A stretch of DNA of 45,058 nt from Aliivibrio_A kagoshimensis (GTDB lineage: Bacteria > Pseudomonadota > Gammaproteobacteria > Enterobacterales > Vibrionaceae): the NCBI RefSeq assembly GCF_050337105.1, contig NZ_JAKJSQ010000032.1, positions 1 to 45,058 on the forward strand. The letters are read 5' to 3'. The translations under genes and the position numbers were made by a program. The notes under the pieces are model-generated. The model was not told the origin of the DNA. It did no database searches and worked only from the letters and a program-made list of their open reading frames with translations. Each line of letters opens with the position of its first letter. Positions within the stretch are counted from its first letter, which is position 1. Positions 25,041-32,833 of the stretch are shown in pieces.

Positions 25041-25904
25041 CTATCTTTTTACTTTTGACTTAACCCATGTTTCATTAAACCAGAGAGAGAAAAGAATGAT
25101 GCTGCCGCCAATGACTAAGCGCGGAATATCCACCTCTCGGTTCCAAATCAGAATATTAACCAGTAACCCGGCAGGAACCAGTGCATTGTTCATTGCCGCC
25201 AGTGCTCCGGCATTGACTAAACAAGCTCCTTTATTCCATAAAAAGTAACCTAACCCAGAAGCGATCAAACCTAAGTACGTTAGGATGCCCCATTGCAGGT
25301 TAGTGGTTGGTAACTTGTCCATATTGCCAAACAGTAAAAATGCGGCAGAGGCCACAACAAAGGCACCAATATAAAACAGACCGAAAACAGTATGCTGAGG
25401 CAGTTGTTTAGACTCCTTCTCCATAATGAATTTGTAGCTGACTTGGCCGATGGCGAAGCAGAGGTTAGCCCCTTGAACAACTAAGAATCCTGTCAGGAAA
25501 TCTTCATTAACATTGGCGTATTTCATTACCGCAGCGCCGGCTACTGCAATAATAGCGGTCACTAAATACCAAGGAGTGAATCGACCTTTAAGAAGATCGT
25601 AGATAATGGTGATGTAGATAGGGGTAAAGATCGTGAACATCAATACTTCTGGCACAGACAACAGTAAGAAGGACTGATAATAGAAACAGTACATTAAACC
25701 GAGCTGAACTCCCCCAATAGCCATCAGCTTTAGGGCGAGTGATTTATTGATATTTTTAAGCTTTAGGAAAGGTAAAAAAACGATTGCAGCAAGAGCAACA
25801 CGCATTAATACCGAAAACCAAGCGTCAACTTGGCCAGCTAAATAAACACCAATTAAACTGAATGAAAAAGCCCATAAAAGGGTTACTGCAGATAAATAAG
25901 CCAT
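25041..25904 (-). CDS. EamA/DMT-family transporter
   Basis: This 287-residue polytopic protein has about ten hydrophobic helices arranged as two EamA repeats. The first repeat has TLLWAFSFSLIGVY and LRVALAAIVFLPF-type segments and the second has NLCFAIGQVSYKFIM. The drug/metabolite superfamily exports or imports metabolites such as amino acids, and the substrate here is unknown. The gene is convergent with rsmJ (18-base gap). No partner gene suggests a function. Confidence 0.8.
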   Translation of the reverse strand: MAYLSAVTLLWAFSFSLIGVYLAGQVDAWFSVLMRVALAAIVFLPFLKLKNINKSLALKLMAIGGVQLGLMYCFYYQSFLLLSVPEVLMFTIFTPIYITIIYDLLKGRFTPWYLVTAIIAVAGAAVMKYANVNEDFLTGFLVVQGANLCFAIGQVSYKFIMEKESKQLPQHTVFGLFYIGAFVVASAAFLLFGNMDKLPTTNLQWGILTYLGLIASGLGYFLWNKGACLVNAGALAAMNNALVPAGLLVNILIWNREVDIPRLVIGGSIILFSLWFNETWVKSKVKR

Positions 25905-25992
25905 ACTTTGTTCTTTTTAAAGAAATATTTGTCTGCAGTGTACCTCAGTTGTTCTGCTTTAAAAACGGAAAAACAGTAAGGGTATCGCTCTG

Positions 25993-26415
25993 TTATTTAA
26001 TTGGGATCACCAACACATCAACAGGTGCTGAGTTAATTAATTGCGAGCTAGATGATAAAAATTTACTCCAAAAATCATGATGGTGGCCACAAACCACCAG
26101 GTCAACCTCCATACTCACAGTGGCTTCACTCAACTCATCGCCAAGATCGCCGCTGCTGACTAACGCACGGGTAATTGGGAAATTAGCGTCATCCACCATT
26201 TTTTGTAAGGCTGAATGAGCCTCTTCGGTGGCGCGATTTTGAGTTTCCGCTAAGTTGATATCAATAAGGCCGGTATATAGCTCAGCATAATTAATATCAA
26301 TATGGATAAGTGAGACTTTCGCTTGTAGTGGTGTTGCTAATGCCACGGCTCTTTCAACGAGCACTTTACTGTCTTCAGATAGATCAACGGCAACTAAAAT
26401 ATGCTTATAACACAT
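25993..26415 (-). CDS. uspA: Universal stress protein A
   Basis: This 140-residue Usp-domain protein starts MCYKHILVAVDLSEDSKVLV and contains VSLIHID and DLVVCGHHHDFWSKF, close to E. coli UspA along its full length. Like that protein it lacks the G-x2-G-x9-G(S/T) ATP loop, consistent with a non-ATP-binding UspA subgroup. Family role: a dimeric stress-survival protein induced on growth arrest. It is divergent from ftnA and near uspB. Confidence 0.94.
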   Translation of the reverse strand: MCYKHILVAVDLSEDSKVLVERAVALATPLQAKVSLIHIDINYAELYTGLIDINLAETQNRATEEAHSALQKMVDDANFPITRALVSSGDLGDELSEATVSMEVDLVVCGHHHDFWSKFLSSSSQLINSAPVDVLVIPIK

Positions 26416-26519
26416 GGTATGGCTCCTTGAAGGGGTAAAATAACGTTCTTGCCTATAAGATTAGCACTTCAATAATAGAAATCATGGAAGCTTGATCGCA
26501 ATAATTTCAAACCGTTTTT

Positions 26520-26529
26520 GTGGTATAGT
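26520..26529 (+). promoter_or_regulatory. possible extended -10 promoter of ftnA
   Basis: GTGGTATAGT carries TATAGT (26524-26529) preceded by TGG, an extended -10 pattern. No clear -35 lies at 16-18 bases. It is 47 bases upstream of the ftnA start. Confidence 0.4.
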
Positions 26530-26575
26530 CCCACAGTTATTTATGCATCTTAAAGATAGTAAGGGAGTTTTTTTA

Positions 26576-27100
26576 ATGCTTGCTCAAGAAATGGTTATTG
26601 AACTTAACAAACAAATTAATCTAGAGTTTTTCTCATCTAATCTATACTTACAGATGAGTGCTTGGTGTGAAGACAAAGGTTTTGAAGGAGCGGCTGAGTT
26701 TTTAAGAACTCACGCGACGGAAGAGATTGAACATATGCAGCGTCTTTTCACCTATGTAAGCGAAACGGGCTCAATGCCAATTTTAGGTGCGATTGATGCA
26801 CCAGAACATGAATTTGACAGTTTAGGTGACGTTTTTCGTAAAACCTATGAGCATGAGCAGATGATTACAGCTCAAATCAATAAACTGGCTCATGTTGCGT
26901 TTACCACTCAAGACTACTCAACGTTCAATTTTCTACAATGGTATGTGTCTGAACAACACGAAGAAGAAAAACTGTTCAAAGGCATTTTAGATAAAATTGA
27001 GCTTGTTGGTGAAGATGGTAAAGCGCTGTTCTTTATCGATAAAGACTTAAAAGAGATGGCAACATCTGGTTCTACGTCGATTATGGATGTAACTGCTTAA
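26576..27100 (+). CDS. ftnA: Non-haem ferritin
   Basis: This 174-residue four-helix ferritin stores iron as a 24-mer. Ferroxidase ligands are visible: E17 (NLEFFSSNLYLQ) with Y24, the E-x2-H of TEEIEHMQR near 50-53, E94 in YEHEQMITAQI, and the E/Q of YVSEQHEEE near 127-130. The ATG at 26576 follows AAGGGAG and gives the family N terminus MLAQEMVIELNKQ. A longer open frame to 26492 is not used. It sits between uspA (divergent) and uspB (same strand), an arrangement known from vibrios. Confidence 0.95.
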   Translation: MLAQEMVIELNKQINLEFFSSNLYLQMSAWCEDKGFEGAAEFLRTHATEEIEHMQRLFTYVSETGSMPILGAIDAPEHEFDSLGDVFRKTYEHEQMITAQINKLAHVAFTTQDYSTFNFLQWYVSEQHEEEKLFKGILDKIELVGEDGKALFFIDKDLKEMATSGSTSIMDVTA

Positions 27101-27170
27101 CGTGCAATATAACGATCATCATTGATTATCACTTAAGCGGTTTACTCCTAGCGATGTTAAGGAGAGAGTG

Positions 27171-27509
27171 ATGGTTAGTGGTGACACAATACTATTTACG
27201 TTAATTCTGGTGTCGGGCATTAATGTTGCCCGATACATTAGCACCCTTCGTACCTTGCTTGTCGTGATGCGAGAAGCTCATCCGTTGCTATATCAGCAAG
27301 TTGATGGCCGAGGTTTTTTTACTAGCCATGGCAACGTATCTAAACAAGTTCGTCTGTTTCACTATCTTCGTTACAACGAACATCTGCATCATCATGACCC
27401 CATATTTGTGACGAAATGCTCCAAAGTGAAGCGACTATTTGTGCTGACAAGTGCATTGATTTTACTCACTATTGTTATGTTATTTGCAGTGTTGGCTTTT
27501 AACTTATAA
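27171..27509 (+). CDS. uspB: Universal stress protein B
   Basis: This 112-residue membrane protein has an N-terminal helix (ILFTLILVSGINVARYI) and a C-terminal helix (LFVLTSALILLTIVMLFAVL), with conserved YQQVDGRGFFTSHGNVSKQVRL between them. This is the UspB family. In E. coli it is needed for ethanol tolerance in stationary phase and is RpoS-dependent. The ATG at 27171 has AAGGAG six bases upstream; the GTG immediately before it is not needed. In E. coli it neighbours uspA directly, and here ftnA lies between. Confidence 0.93.
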   Translation: MVSGDTILFTLILVSGINVARYISTLRTLLVVMREAHPLLYQQVDGRGFFTSHGNVSKQVRLFHYLRYNEHLHHHDPIFVTKCSKVKRLFVLTSALILLTIVMLFAVLAFNL

Positions 27510-27578
27510 CTATTGTCTTGGCTCGACTGTCTGTGCTAGGTAGAATGCAGCGGTAATTGACAGTCAGTAGAGTAAAAA

Positions 27579-28766
27579 ATGACAACAGAGTTTGATGTAG
27601 TAATTATTGGTGCAGGCGCAGCAGGCTTGATGTGTGCAGCAGAAGCAGGCAAACGAGGCCGTAAGGTGTTGGTTGTCGACAGTGGCAAGAAACCTGGACG
27701 TAAGATTCTTATCTCTGGGGGAGGTCGCTGTAACTTCACAAACTACGATGTTGAAGCCAATAATTTCGTCTGTCAAAACCCTCATTTCGTTAAATCAGCC
27801 CTCTCTCAATATACTCAATGGGACTTCATTTCGCTCGTTTCTAAGCATGAGATTGCGTATGAAGAGCGCCTGCATGGTCAACTTTTTTGTGAAAATTCAG
27901 CCAAACAAATCGTTGAGATGCTAATGAGTGAATGCGATTTACCCTCTGTTTCTCATCGATATCGCTGTGAAGTCGGAGTGATTAAAAAAGAGGGTGCAGG
28001 CTTCAATTTGCAACTGGATAATGACATGGTGCACTGCCAGTCACTGGTGGTGGCTACGGGGGGATTGTCCATGCCAAAGCTGGGTGCCACTCCCTTTGGA
28101 TATCAAATCGCGCAGCAGTTTGGTTTGAATGTGATCTCAACAACGGCTGGTTTGGTCCCTTTTACCCTACATAAAGCTGATAAAGAGAGCTTTGAAGCGC
28201 TTTCTGGCATTGCTATCCCTGTCACTATCGAAACCGAAAATGGTACCAGCTTCAAAGAGAGCTTGCTGTTTACCCATCGAGGTTTGTCAGGTCCTGTGGT
28301 ACTGCAGATCTCCTCTTACTGGACACCTGGTGAGAAAGTCACGGTCGATCTACTACCAGACAGGGATCTGCTGGAAATCTTGACTCTTCAGCGGGAACAA
28401 CACCCCAATCAGAGCCTGAAAAACACCCTTGCAAAGCTGTTACCAAAGCGTCTGATTGAAGCGTTGATTGAGCGTAAAGATCTGGATGATAAACCATTAA
28501 AACAGCTTAACCCCAAAGATATCTCAGCCATTGCTGACTATTTCCACCAGTGGAAGATTACGCCCAATGGCACTGAAGGCTACCGAACAGCCGAGGTTAC
28601 TTTGGGCGGTGTAGATACCAACGAGCTCTCTTCAAAAACCATGGAAGCGAAAAAAGTGGCGGGCCTCTATTTTGTGGGTGAAGTGATGGACGTCAGCGGT
28701 TGGTTGGGAGGGTATAACTTCCAATGGGCCTGGAGCTCTGGTTTTGTTGCGGGTGTGAATGCATAA
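27579..28766 (+). CDS. yhiN: YhiN/HI0933-type flavoprotein
   Basis: This 395-residue FAD-dependent protein has the N-terminal dinucleotide fold VIIGAGAAGLMCAAEAG and the family hallmark KPGRKILISGGGRCNFTN. It ends with a second flavin-contacting segment (GLYFVGEVMDVSGWLGGYNFQWAWSSG, given here as positions ~363-389). Such proteins are annotated as NAD(P)/FAD-dependent oxidoreductases; the physiological substrate is not known to me. It follows uspB on the same strand by 69 bases, as uspB-yhiN neighbours in E. coli. Confidence 0.9.
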   Translation: MTTEFDVVIIGAGAAGLMCAAEAGKRGRKVLVVDSGKKPGRKILISGGGRCNFTNYDVEANNFVCQNPHFVKSALSQYTQWDFISLVSKHEIAYEERLHGQLFCENSAKQIVEMLMSECDLPSVSHRYRCEVGVIKKEGAGFNLQLDNDMVHCQSLVVATGGLSMPKLGATPFGYQIAQQFGLNVISTTAGLVPFTLHKADKESFEALSGIAIPVTIETENGTSFKESLLFTHRGLSGPVVLQISSYWTPGEKVTVDLLPDRDLLEILTLQREQHPNQSLKNTLAKLLPKRLIEALIERKDLDDKPLKQLNPKDISAIADYFHQWKITPNGTEGYRTAEVTLGGVDTNELSSKTMEAKKVAGLYFVGEVMDVSGWLGGYNFQWAWSSGFVAGVNA

Positions 28767-28800
28767 CAGGTCAGGCAAATTGAACGTAACATTATAGAAA

Positions 28801-28835
28801 GCAGTAATTGGAATCAAAAAAATACGAATTGCTGC
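28801..28835. terminator. weak hairpin between convergent genes
   Basis: GCAGTAATT / AATTGCTGC forms a 9-base stem with one G-U pair and a 17-base A-rich loop. No proper U run follows on either strand, so terminator function is uncertain. It lies in the 95-base gap between yhiN and the membrane protein gene. Confidence 0.4.
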
Positions 28836-28861
28836 TCATTACCTTCCTACTCTTTATGTTG

Positions 28862-29494
28862 TTACTTCCTATCAATACAGCAATAGATGGAGCGCTCTGC
28901 TTCATGAGCAAATCGTGTGACGTTCGCAATATTAAGTAGACGCAGTTCAGTTGATAAATCCTTTTTGCTAAAGGTTCTTGTTTCTCGTAGATAGAAAATT
29001 TTCTGTACTTTTTTGTGGGTTGGGTCAAGCAGTTGGTCTACTCCCTCTTGTGAGAAGCGTTTAGTGGAGACATGGAACGTAATACTCATCTCATCAAAAG
29101 ATTTCACGCGGTGAATGACAAAGGGAAATTCATCCGGAGCCTTGACCATCTGCATATCAAACACGTCCATGGGGTAGTAATCCCCAATAACCGGTGAGGC
29201 GACTCTTTCTAACGAGAGTGATTGCGGAATCGCCTCTCTAGGTAGATAGCTAAATACAATGGCTAGCAGCGTAAATAATCCCAAGGTGAACTTCCATTGT
29301 AGGTTTATCAGGCAGAGAAAAATCCCGATAAAACCCACTGAAACGATTAGCCATTGAGACAAATCATAGAAAAACCAATGATAAGCGGAGAATGAGGCAA
29401 GCAATAGTAAGGGGCCAGCCAAGAGCAATAAGTAATTCCATATAGTATTTATCAGTGACTCTTTGTGATCTTGGTTACTGTCTGATGCTGTCAT
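28862..29494 (-). CDS. Unassigned inner-membrane protein
   Basis: I do not recognise this 210-residue protein. Three hydrophobic helices lie in the first ~90 residues (about 20-42, 48-67, 70-86; e.g. LLLLAGPLLLLASFSAYHW and WLIVSVGFIGIFLCLINL). A soluble C-terminal part of about 120 residues follows and should face one side of the membrane. Near the C terminus are Arg/Glu-rich segments and a Cys pair (YCCIDRK). A good ribosome site (AAGGGA) precedes the ATG, and a small hairpin overlaps it. The gene is divergent from the large phosphodiesterase-like gene across 188 bases, so a functional link is possible but unproved. It is a likely real gene by length, start and composition. Confidence 0.65.
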   Translation of the reverse strand: MTASDSNQDHKESLINTIWNYLLLLAGPLLLLASFSAYHWFFYDLSQWLIVSVGFIGIFLCLINLQWKFTLGLFTLLAIVFSYLPREAIPQSLSLERVASPVIGDYYPMDVFDMQMVKAPDEFPFVIHRVKSFDEMSITFHVSTKRFSQEGVDQLLDPTHKKVQKIFYLRETRTFSKKDLSTELRLLNIANVTRFAHEAERSIYCCIDRK

Positions 29495-29503
29495 TATATT
29501 TCC

Positions 29504-29521
29504 CTTAATGAAAACGTTAAG
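29504..29521 (-). other. hairpin adjoining the ribosome site of the membrane protein gene
   Basis: CTTAATG-AAAA-CGTTAAG is a 7-base stem with one G-U pair. Read on the - strand its 3' arm ends in CATTAAG, which runs directly into GGGAAATATAATG, so the hairpin includes the first bases of the ribosome site (AAGGGA). Confidence 0.45.
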
Positions 29522-29562
29522 TAGATGTTATTAGTTAGTTATCTGTTTATCAATGAGAAAGT

Positions 29563-29592
29563 TTGATGCGAGTAATCAGCTTGTGATATATA
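29563..29592 (+). promoter_or_regulatory. possible promoter of the phosphodiesterase-like gene
   Basis: TTGATG at 29563-29568 and TATATA at 29587-29592 are spaced by 18 bases, with an extended TGA before the -10. The start codon is 90 bases downstream, leaving a leader. Confidence 0.4.
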
Positions 29593-29682
29593 AATAAAAC
29601 GTTCTATTACTCTACAACTTGCACTATGAGTGATTCCTGCCAGAATGGACAACAGGATTTTGGTTAAAAAGGAAAGTATTCA

Positions 29683-32574
29683 ATGGCTTGGTTTGGTGGT
29701 AAGGGGTTCTCATCCGCTCTTTTTGTGGCGTTAGCTCCATTGAGCATTGCTCAAGCTGATGTGGGCAGTGTGCCTATCGTTGGCGGTCTGTTTAATTCTG
29801 CAGAGGTGCTGAAAAATCAGATCACCAACTCTCTTTCTTATTCGACTAAGCTAACGCGTGATGCCGCCATATTTACCATTGGTGGGCTGACACTTGAAGC
29901 CTATTTGTTAACCCTACCGCTAGAGGCGAAAACTAAAGCGAGAGTGATGGGGCAGCTCGCGGATCCAACCTATTCGATTCCTCTTGGCCACTTTCTCTAT
30001 CAGTTTTACGACCGTTATACGGGAATCAGTGACGATGATGAGTTTAAAGCTTATCTGCAGACGGTTTATGATCAACAAGCGTTAACGGGATTTGAACACT
30101 CGTTGTTTCAGCTTGGGGGCAAGAGCATTGCTGAACAAACTGAACATGTAAAAGACCAAGCCCACCAAGAGGGGCTAAAAATTGATGCTGACTTCATGGC
30201 ATCAATGGTGACGGTTTATGATGCCTTGGTTCAAATTGGTGAATGGCAAGATATGGACCGCCTGCCAGATGAGTATACCTATTTAACCAATAACGCCGAA
30301 GATTTGGCTTTGATAAAGACGATTCAGCCCATTGTGGTTGCAATGTTGAAGCAAACCGCCGGCGGCATGGACGCTGGCGATATGAAAAGTGCAGTATTAG
30401 CGATTGTTGAAGATGCCAAGCCAGAAAATCAGCAGAAAGAGAACAATAAGGCACAAGCGTTGACCGTGACGATGGTGGATTTTGTCCGCTTGAATGTTCT
30501 CAAAGCGTACCGACAATTTGTCTTTCAAGATGAGCGCGAAGTGGCTTTAGATGAGTGGCTTCAGCAAGCGTTTGATAGTAACCCTAACAGCGCGATTGAG
30601 TTTTTACATTCTCAGCAGAATCGCCGTTTGGCGGTGCAAATTACCGTCGATGGCCTGCAACAAGGTTTATTGGAAGGGTTAGTTCACCCAGATACGCCTT
30701 TTATTAAACGGGTTTATCAAGACCACCTGAACAGCCAAAATGAACTCTCCACTCAAGCTGTTAACCGCCCAGAGCATATTCAAGACGTCAGGTTTTTGCA
30801 GACCTTAGCAGAACAAACCTATAAAGACCCTCACTACTTACCTTTTTTTAAGCGATTGTATGGAGAGCATTACGACTCCATTGCACGAGTCGGCGTTTCC
30901 TCTACGCCTACCATCAGTGTACGCAACCTGCCAATCATCAAAACGGGGGCAAAAGTCTCTGGTGATCATGGTACCGGTATTCCTAACTTTCACTTTGTCG
31001 ATAGGCAAGAAGATAGAGCCTATTACTTCTTTGGTAATGATGCCTTGCAGCTAGATAGATTAATGCAGGCGAATCAGGTGAAAACCATGTTCGATCGCCT
31101 GGTGCATCTGAAAACACTGAATTGCAATGCACAATATGACTGGAATGCCCACACCAGCTATGACAGTTTGGTGAACTTGGGGGCAGGGGAGGCAATGCGT
31201 GATTTTGGTGAAAAGCGCTGTGTGAGAGAGTTGAGTGAAAGGGCTAAGGTTGAGGTCGAACTGACCGCGATGCGAAGTGAGTTAATGGCTAATATTCGCG
31301 ATTATCAAGCGCTTCCTTTTTGGGATTTTTATACCAAATTGAGCAGAAAATGGAAGATTGAACAAGACATTACGGACTATGCCAGCCTTGATGGACAAGG
31401 GATGCCCGATTACACCTTAATCTATAACCCGTGGCCGGATCACTTTGCGCACTTTGTGGGTCCCTTCAGTGACGAGATAATTATGCCAACGGGTGAACTT
31501 AATCGCCTTGATTACTGGATTCGACAAGTGGAGAGTACCTATAAGCAAGCGGGGGTTTATGATCGAACTCTATGGGGGATGGCAGGGGACCACGGTTTAG
31601 CGCCAGTGTATTACACCTTAAACCCAGAAAAATCGATTTTTGAACCAATGGAGCAACAGCTCGGCTACCCGCTGGTGATTAAAAAAATATCATCCGACGA
31701 AGGAGAGGGGCCAAAAATGACCAATGCCCTTAACTACCCAACGAATAAGGGAATAGACGTAGTCGTTGCTTCTACCGCTGGAGGGAACTTCATGTTGGAT
31801 CTATTTAATTCCGAGAAGGGTTGGACTGCTCAACCTATCTATAGGGAGCTGACTCAATGGACGCCGATTAATGCGGATAACGGTCAAAGTGTGGATCTAG
31901 TTGCTCACACCTTACATCATCTTGGAGATACGCTTGATTATATGGTGATTCGAGAGCAGGACTGCTCAGAACAGAGCTGTCAGGTGCGTTTGATTGCGAT
32001 CCGTGAGGGATCTCGTGTGGATGAATGGATAGAAAAACAGGGGGATAAATATTACTACCAAGCGGAAGATGCTCATGCCTCTTTATTGCAAATAACGGAA
32101 TCAAACCCCTACCTTTCAGCCCCATCGGAGGCTGATAGCAGGGACTTTATTCAACTTCGTCAACAGTGCTTAGATCGAGCGAATAAAAATGACGTCACCA
32201 CTTGGTGTAATGTTGAACAGTGGAGAGCGTTAACTCGGTTTACCCCTCGCCCAGACTCTGTTGTGCAGCTGGCTGAACTCTACTCTGAGCAACGTGCAGG
32301 CACGATTAACCTTTTTCCTCGTGCAGGCATAGGTTTCAATACTAAGGTACCGGGTAGACATGCGGGTGAGAGTTACTTTGAAAAAGATGCCTTTATTGGT
32401 TTTTGGGGCACACCTATTGATAAACCGGGTATGGCGTTGAGCAGCGAAGCTAATGGTTCACTAGCACCTACTCTGTATGAATACTTAACTGGAGAGCCTG
32501 TTACCGAAGGTAAAGAGGGCTGGGGCTATCCGTCACTATTGAGAAAGCTTGGCATTCAGGAGTCGCTATATTGA
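29683..32574 (+). CDS. Secreted alkaline-phosphatase-superfamily phosphodiesterase-like protein
   Basis: This 963-residue exported protein has signal peptide ~1-26 (FSSALFVALAPLSIAQA). It carries the residue set of nucleotide pyrophosphatase/phosphodiesterases: metal Asp D323 in ITVDGLQQ, nucleophile T410 in TPTISVRN followed by TGAKVSGDHG, then D586 and H590 in WPDHFAHF, D636-H637 in AGDHGLAP, and H893 in RHAGESYFEKD, ahead of IGFWG. The motif order and the xHG...N pattern after the nucleophile support a zinc-dependent phosphoester hydrolase. About 320 residues before the first metal ligand are mainly helical and unrecognised, and large insertions separate the ligands, so it is much longer than typical members. 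A strong AAGGA site precedes the ATG. Substrate and partners are unknown. A periplasmic or outer-surface location is inferred. Confidence 0.75.
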   Translation: MAWFGGKGFSSALFVALAPLSIAQADVGSVPIVGGLFNSAEVLKNQITNSLSYSTKLTRDAAIFTIGGLTLEAYLLTLPLEAKTKARVMGQLADPTYSIPLGHFLYQFYDRYTGISDDDEFKAYLQTVYDQQALTGFEHSLFQLGGKSIAEQTEHVKDQAHQEGLKIDADFMASMVTVYDALVQIGEWQDMDRLPDEYTYLTNNAEDLALIKTIQPIVVAMLKQTAGGMDAGDMKSAVLAIVEDAKPENQQKENNKAQALTVTMVDFVRLNVLKAYRQFVFQDEREVALDEWLQQAFDSNPNSAIEFLHSQQNRRLAVQITVDGLQQGLLEGLVHPDTPFIKRVYQDHLNSQNELSTQAVNRPEHIQDVRFLQTLAEQTYKDPHYLPFFKRLYGEHYDSIARVGVSSTPTISVRNLPIIKTGAKVSGDHGTGIPNFHFVDRQEDRAYYFFGNDALQLDRLMQANQVKTMFDRLVHLKTLNCNAQYDWNAHTSYDSLVNLGAGEAMRDFGEKRCVRELSERAKVEVELTAMRSELMANIRDYQALPFWDFYTKLSRKWKIEQDITDYASLDGQGMPDYTLIYNPWPDHFAHFVGPFSDEIIMPTGELNRLDYWIRQVESTYKQAGVYDRTLWGMAGDHGLAPVYYTLNPEKSIFEPMEQQLGYPLVIKKISSDEGEGPKMTNALNYPTNKGIDVVVASTAGGNFMLDLFNSEKGWTAQPIYRELTQWTPINADNGQSVDLVAHTLHHLGDTLDYMVIREQDCSEQSCQVRLIAIREGSRVDEWIEKQGDKYYYQAEDAHASLLQITESNPYLSAPSEADSRDFIQLRQQCLDRANKNDVTTWCNVEQWRALTRFTPRPDSVVQLAELYSEQRAGTINLFPRAGIGFNTKVPGRHAGESYFEKDAFIGFWGTPIDKPGMALSSEANGSLAPTLYEYLTGEPVTEGKEGWGYPSLLRKLGIQESLY

Positions 32575-32833
32575 GTGGTATTGATTTATTTACTCCTTTT
32601 CTTGAGAGTGACGGTCTAATTTCACTTCTAACTGATTGTATATAAAGATTAAAATAATTTTATTTAATCTCATATTTAATACTATCTTTAGCTTGCGAAA
32701 AAGACAAAAACTGTTCATATTAGCGCCGTTCTCAAATCACATGACACGTTCGTGTTGGTAGTCCTTACTGCGCTTTAGCGAGTCACTATTACCCCCACAA
32801 TTATTTATTAAAACCAGAAGGTTTGTTTCGTCG

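Noticed and set aside
32646..32670. AT-rich inverted repeat AGATTAAA / TTTAATCT between the phosphodiesterase-like and EAL genes
   Set aside because: It is all A/T at the core with a long loop and no U tract; in DNA of this composition chance is the simpler explanation.
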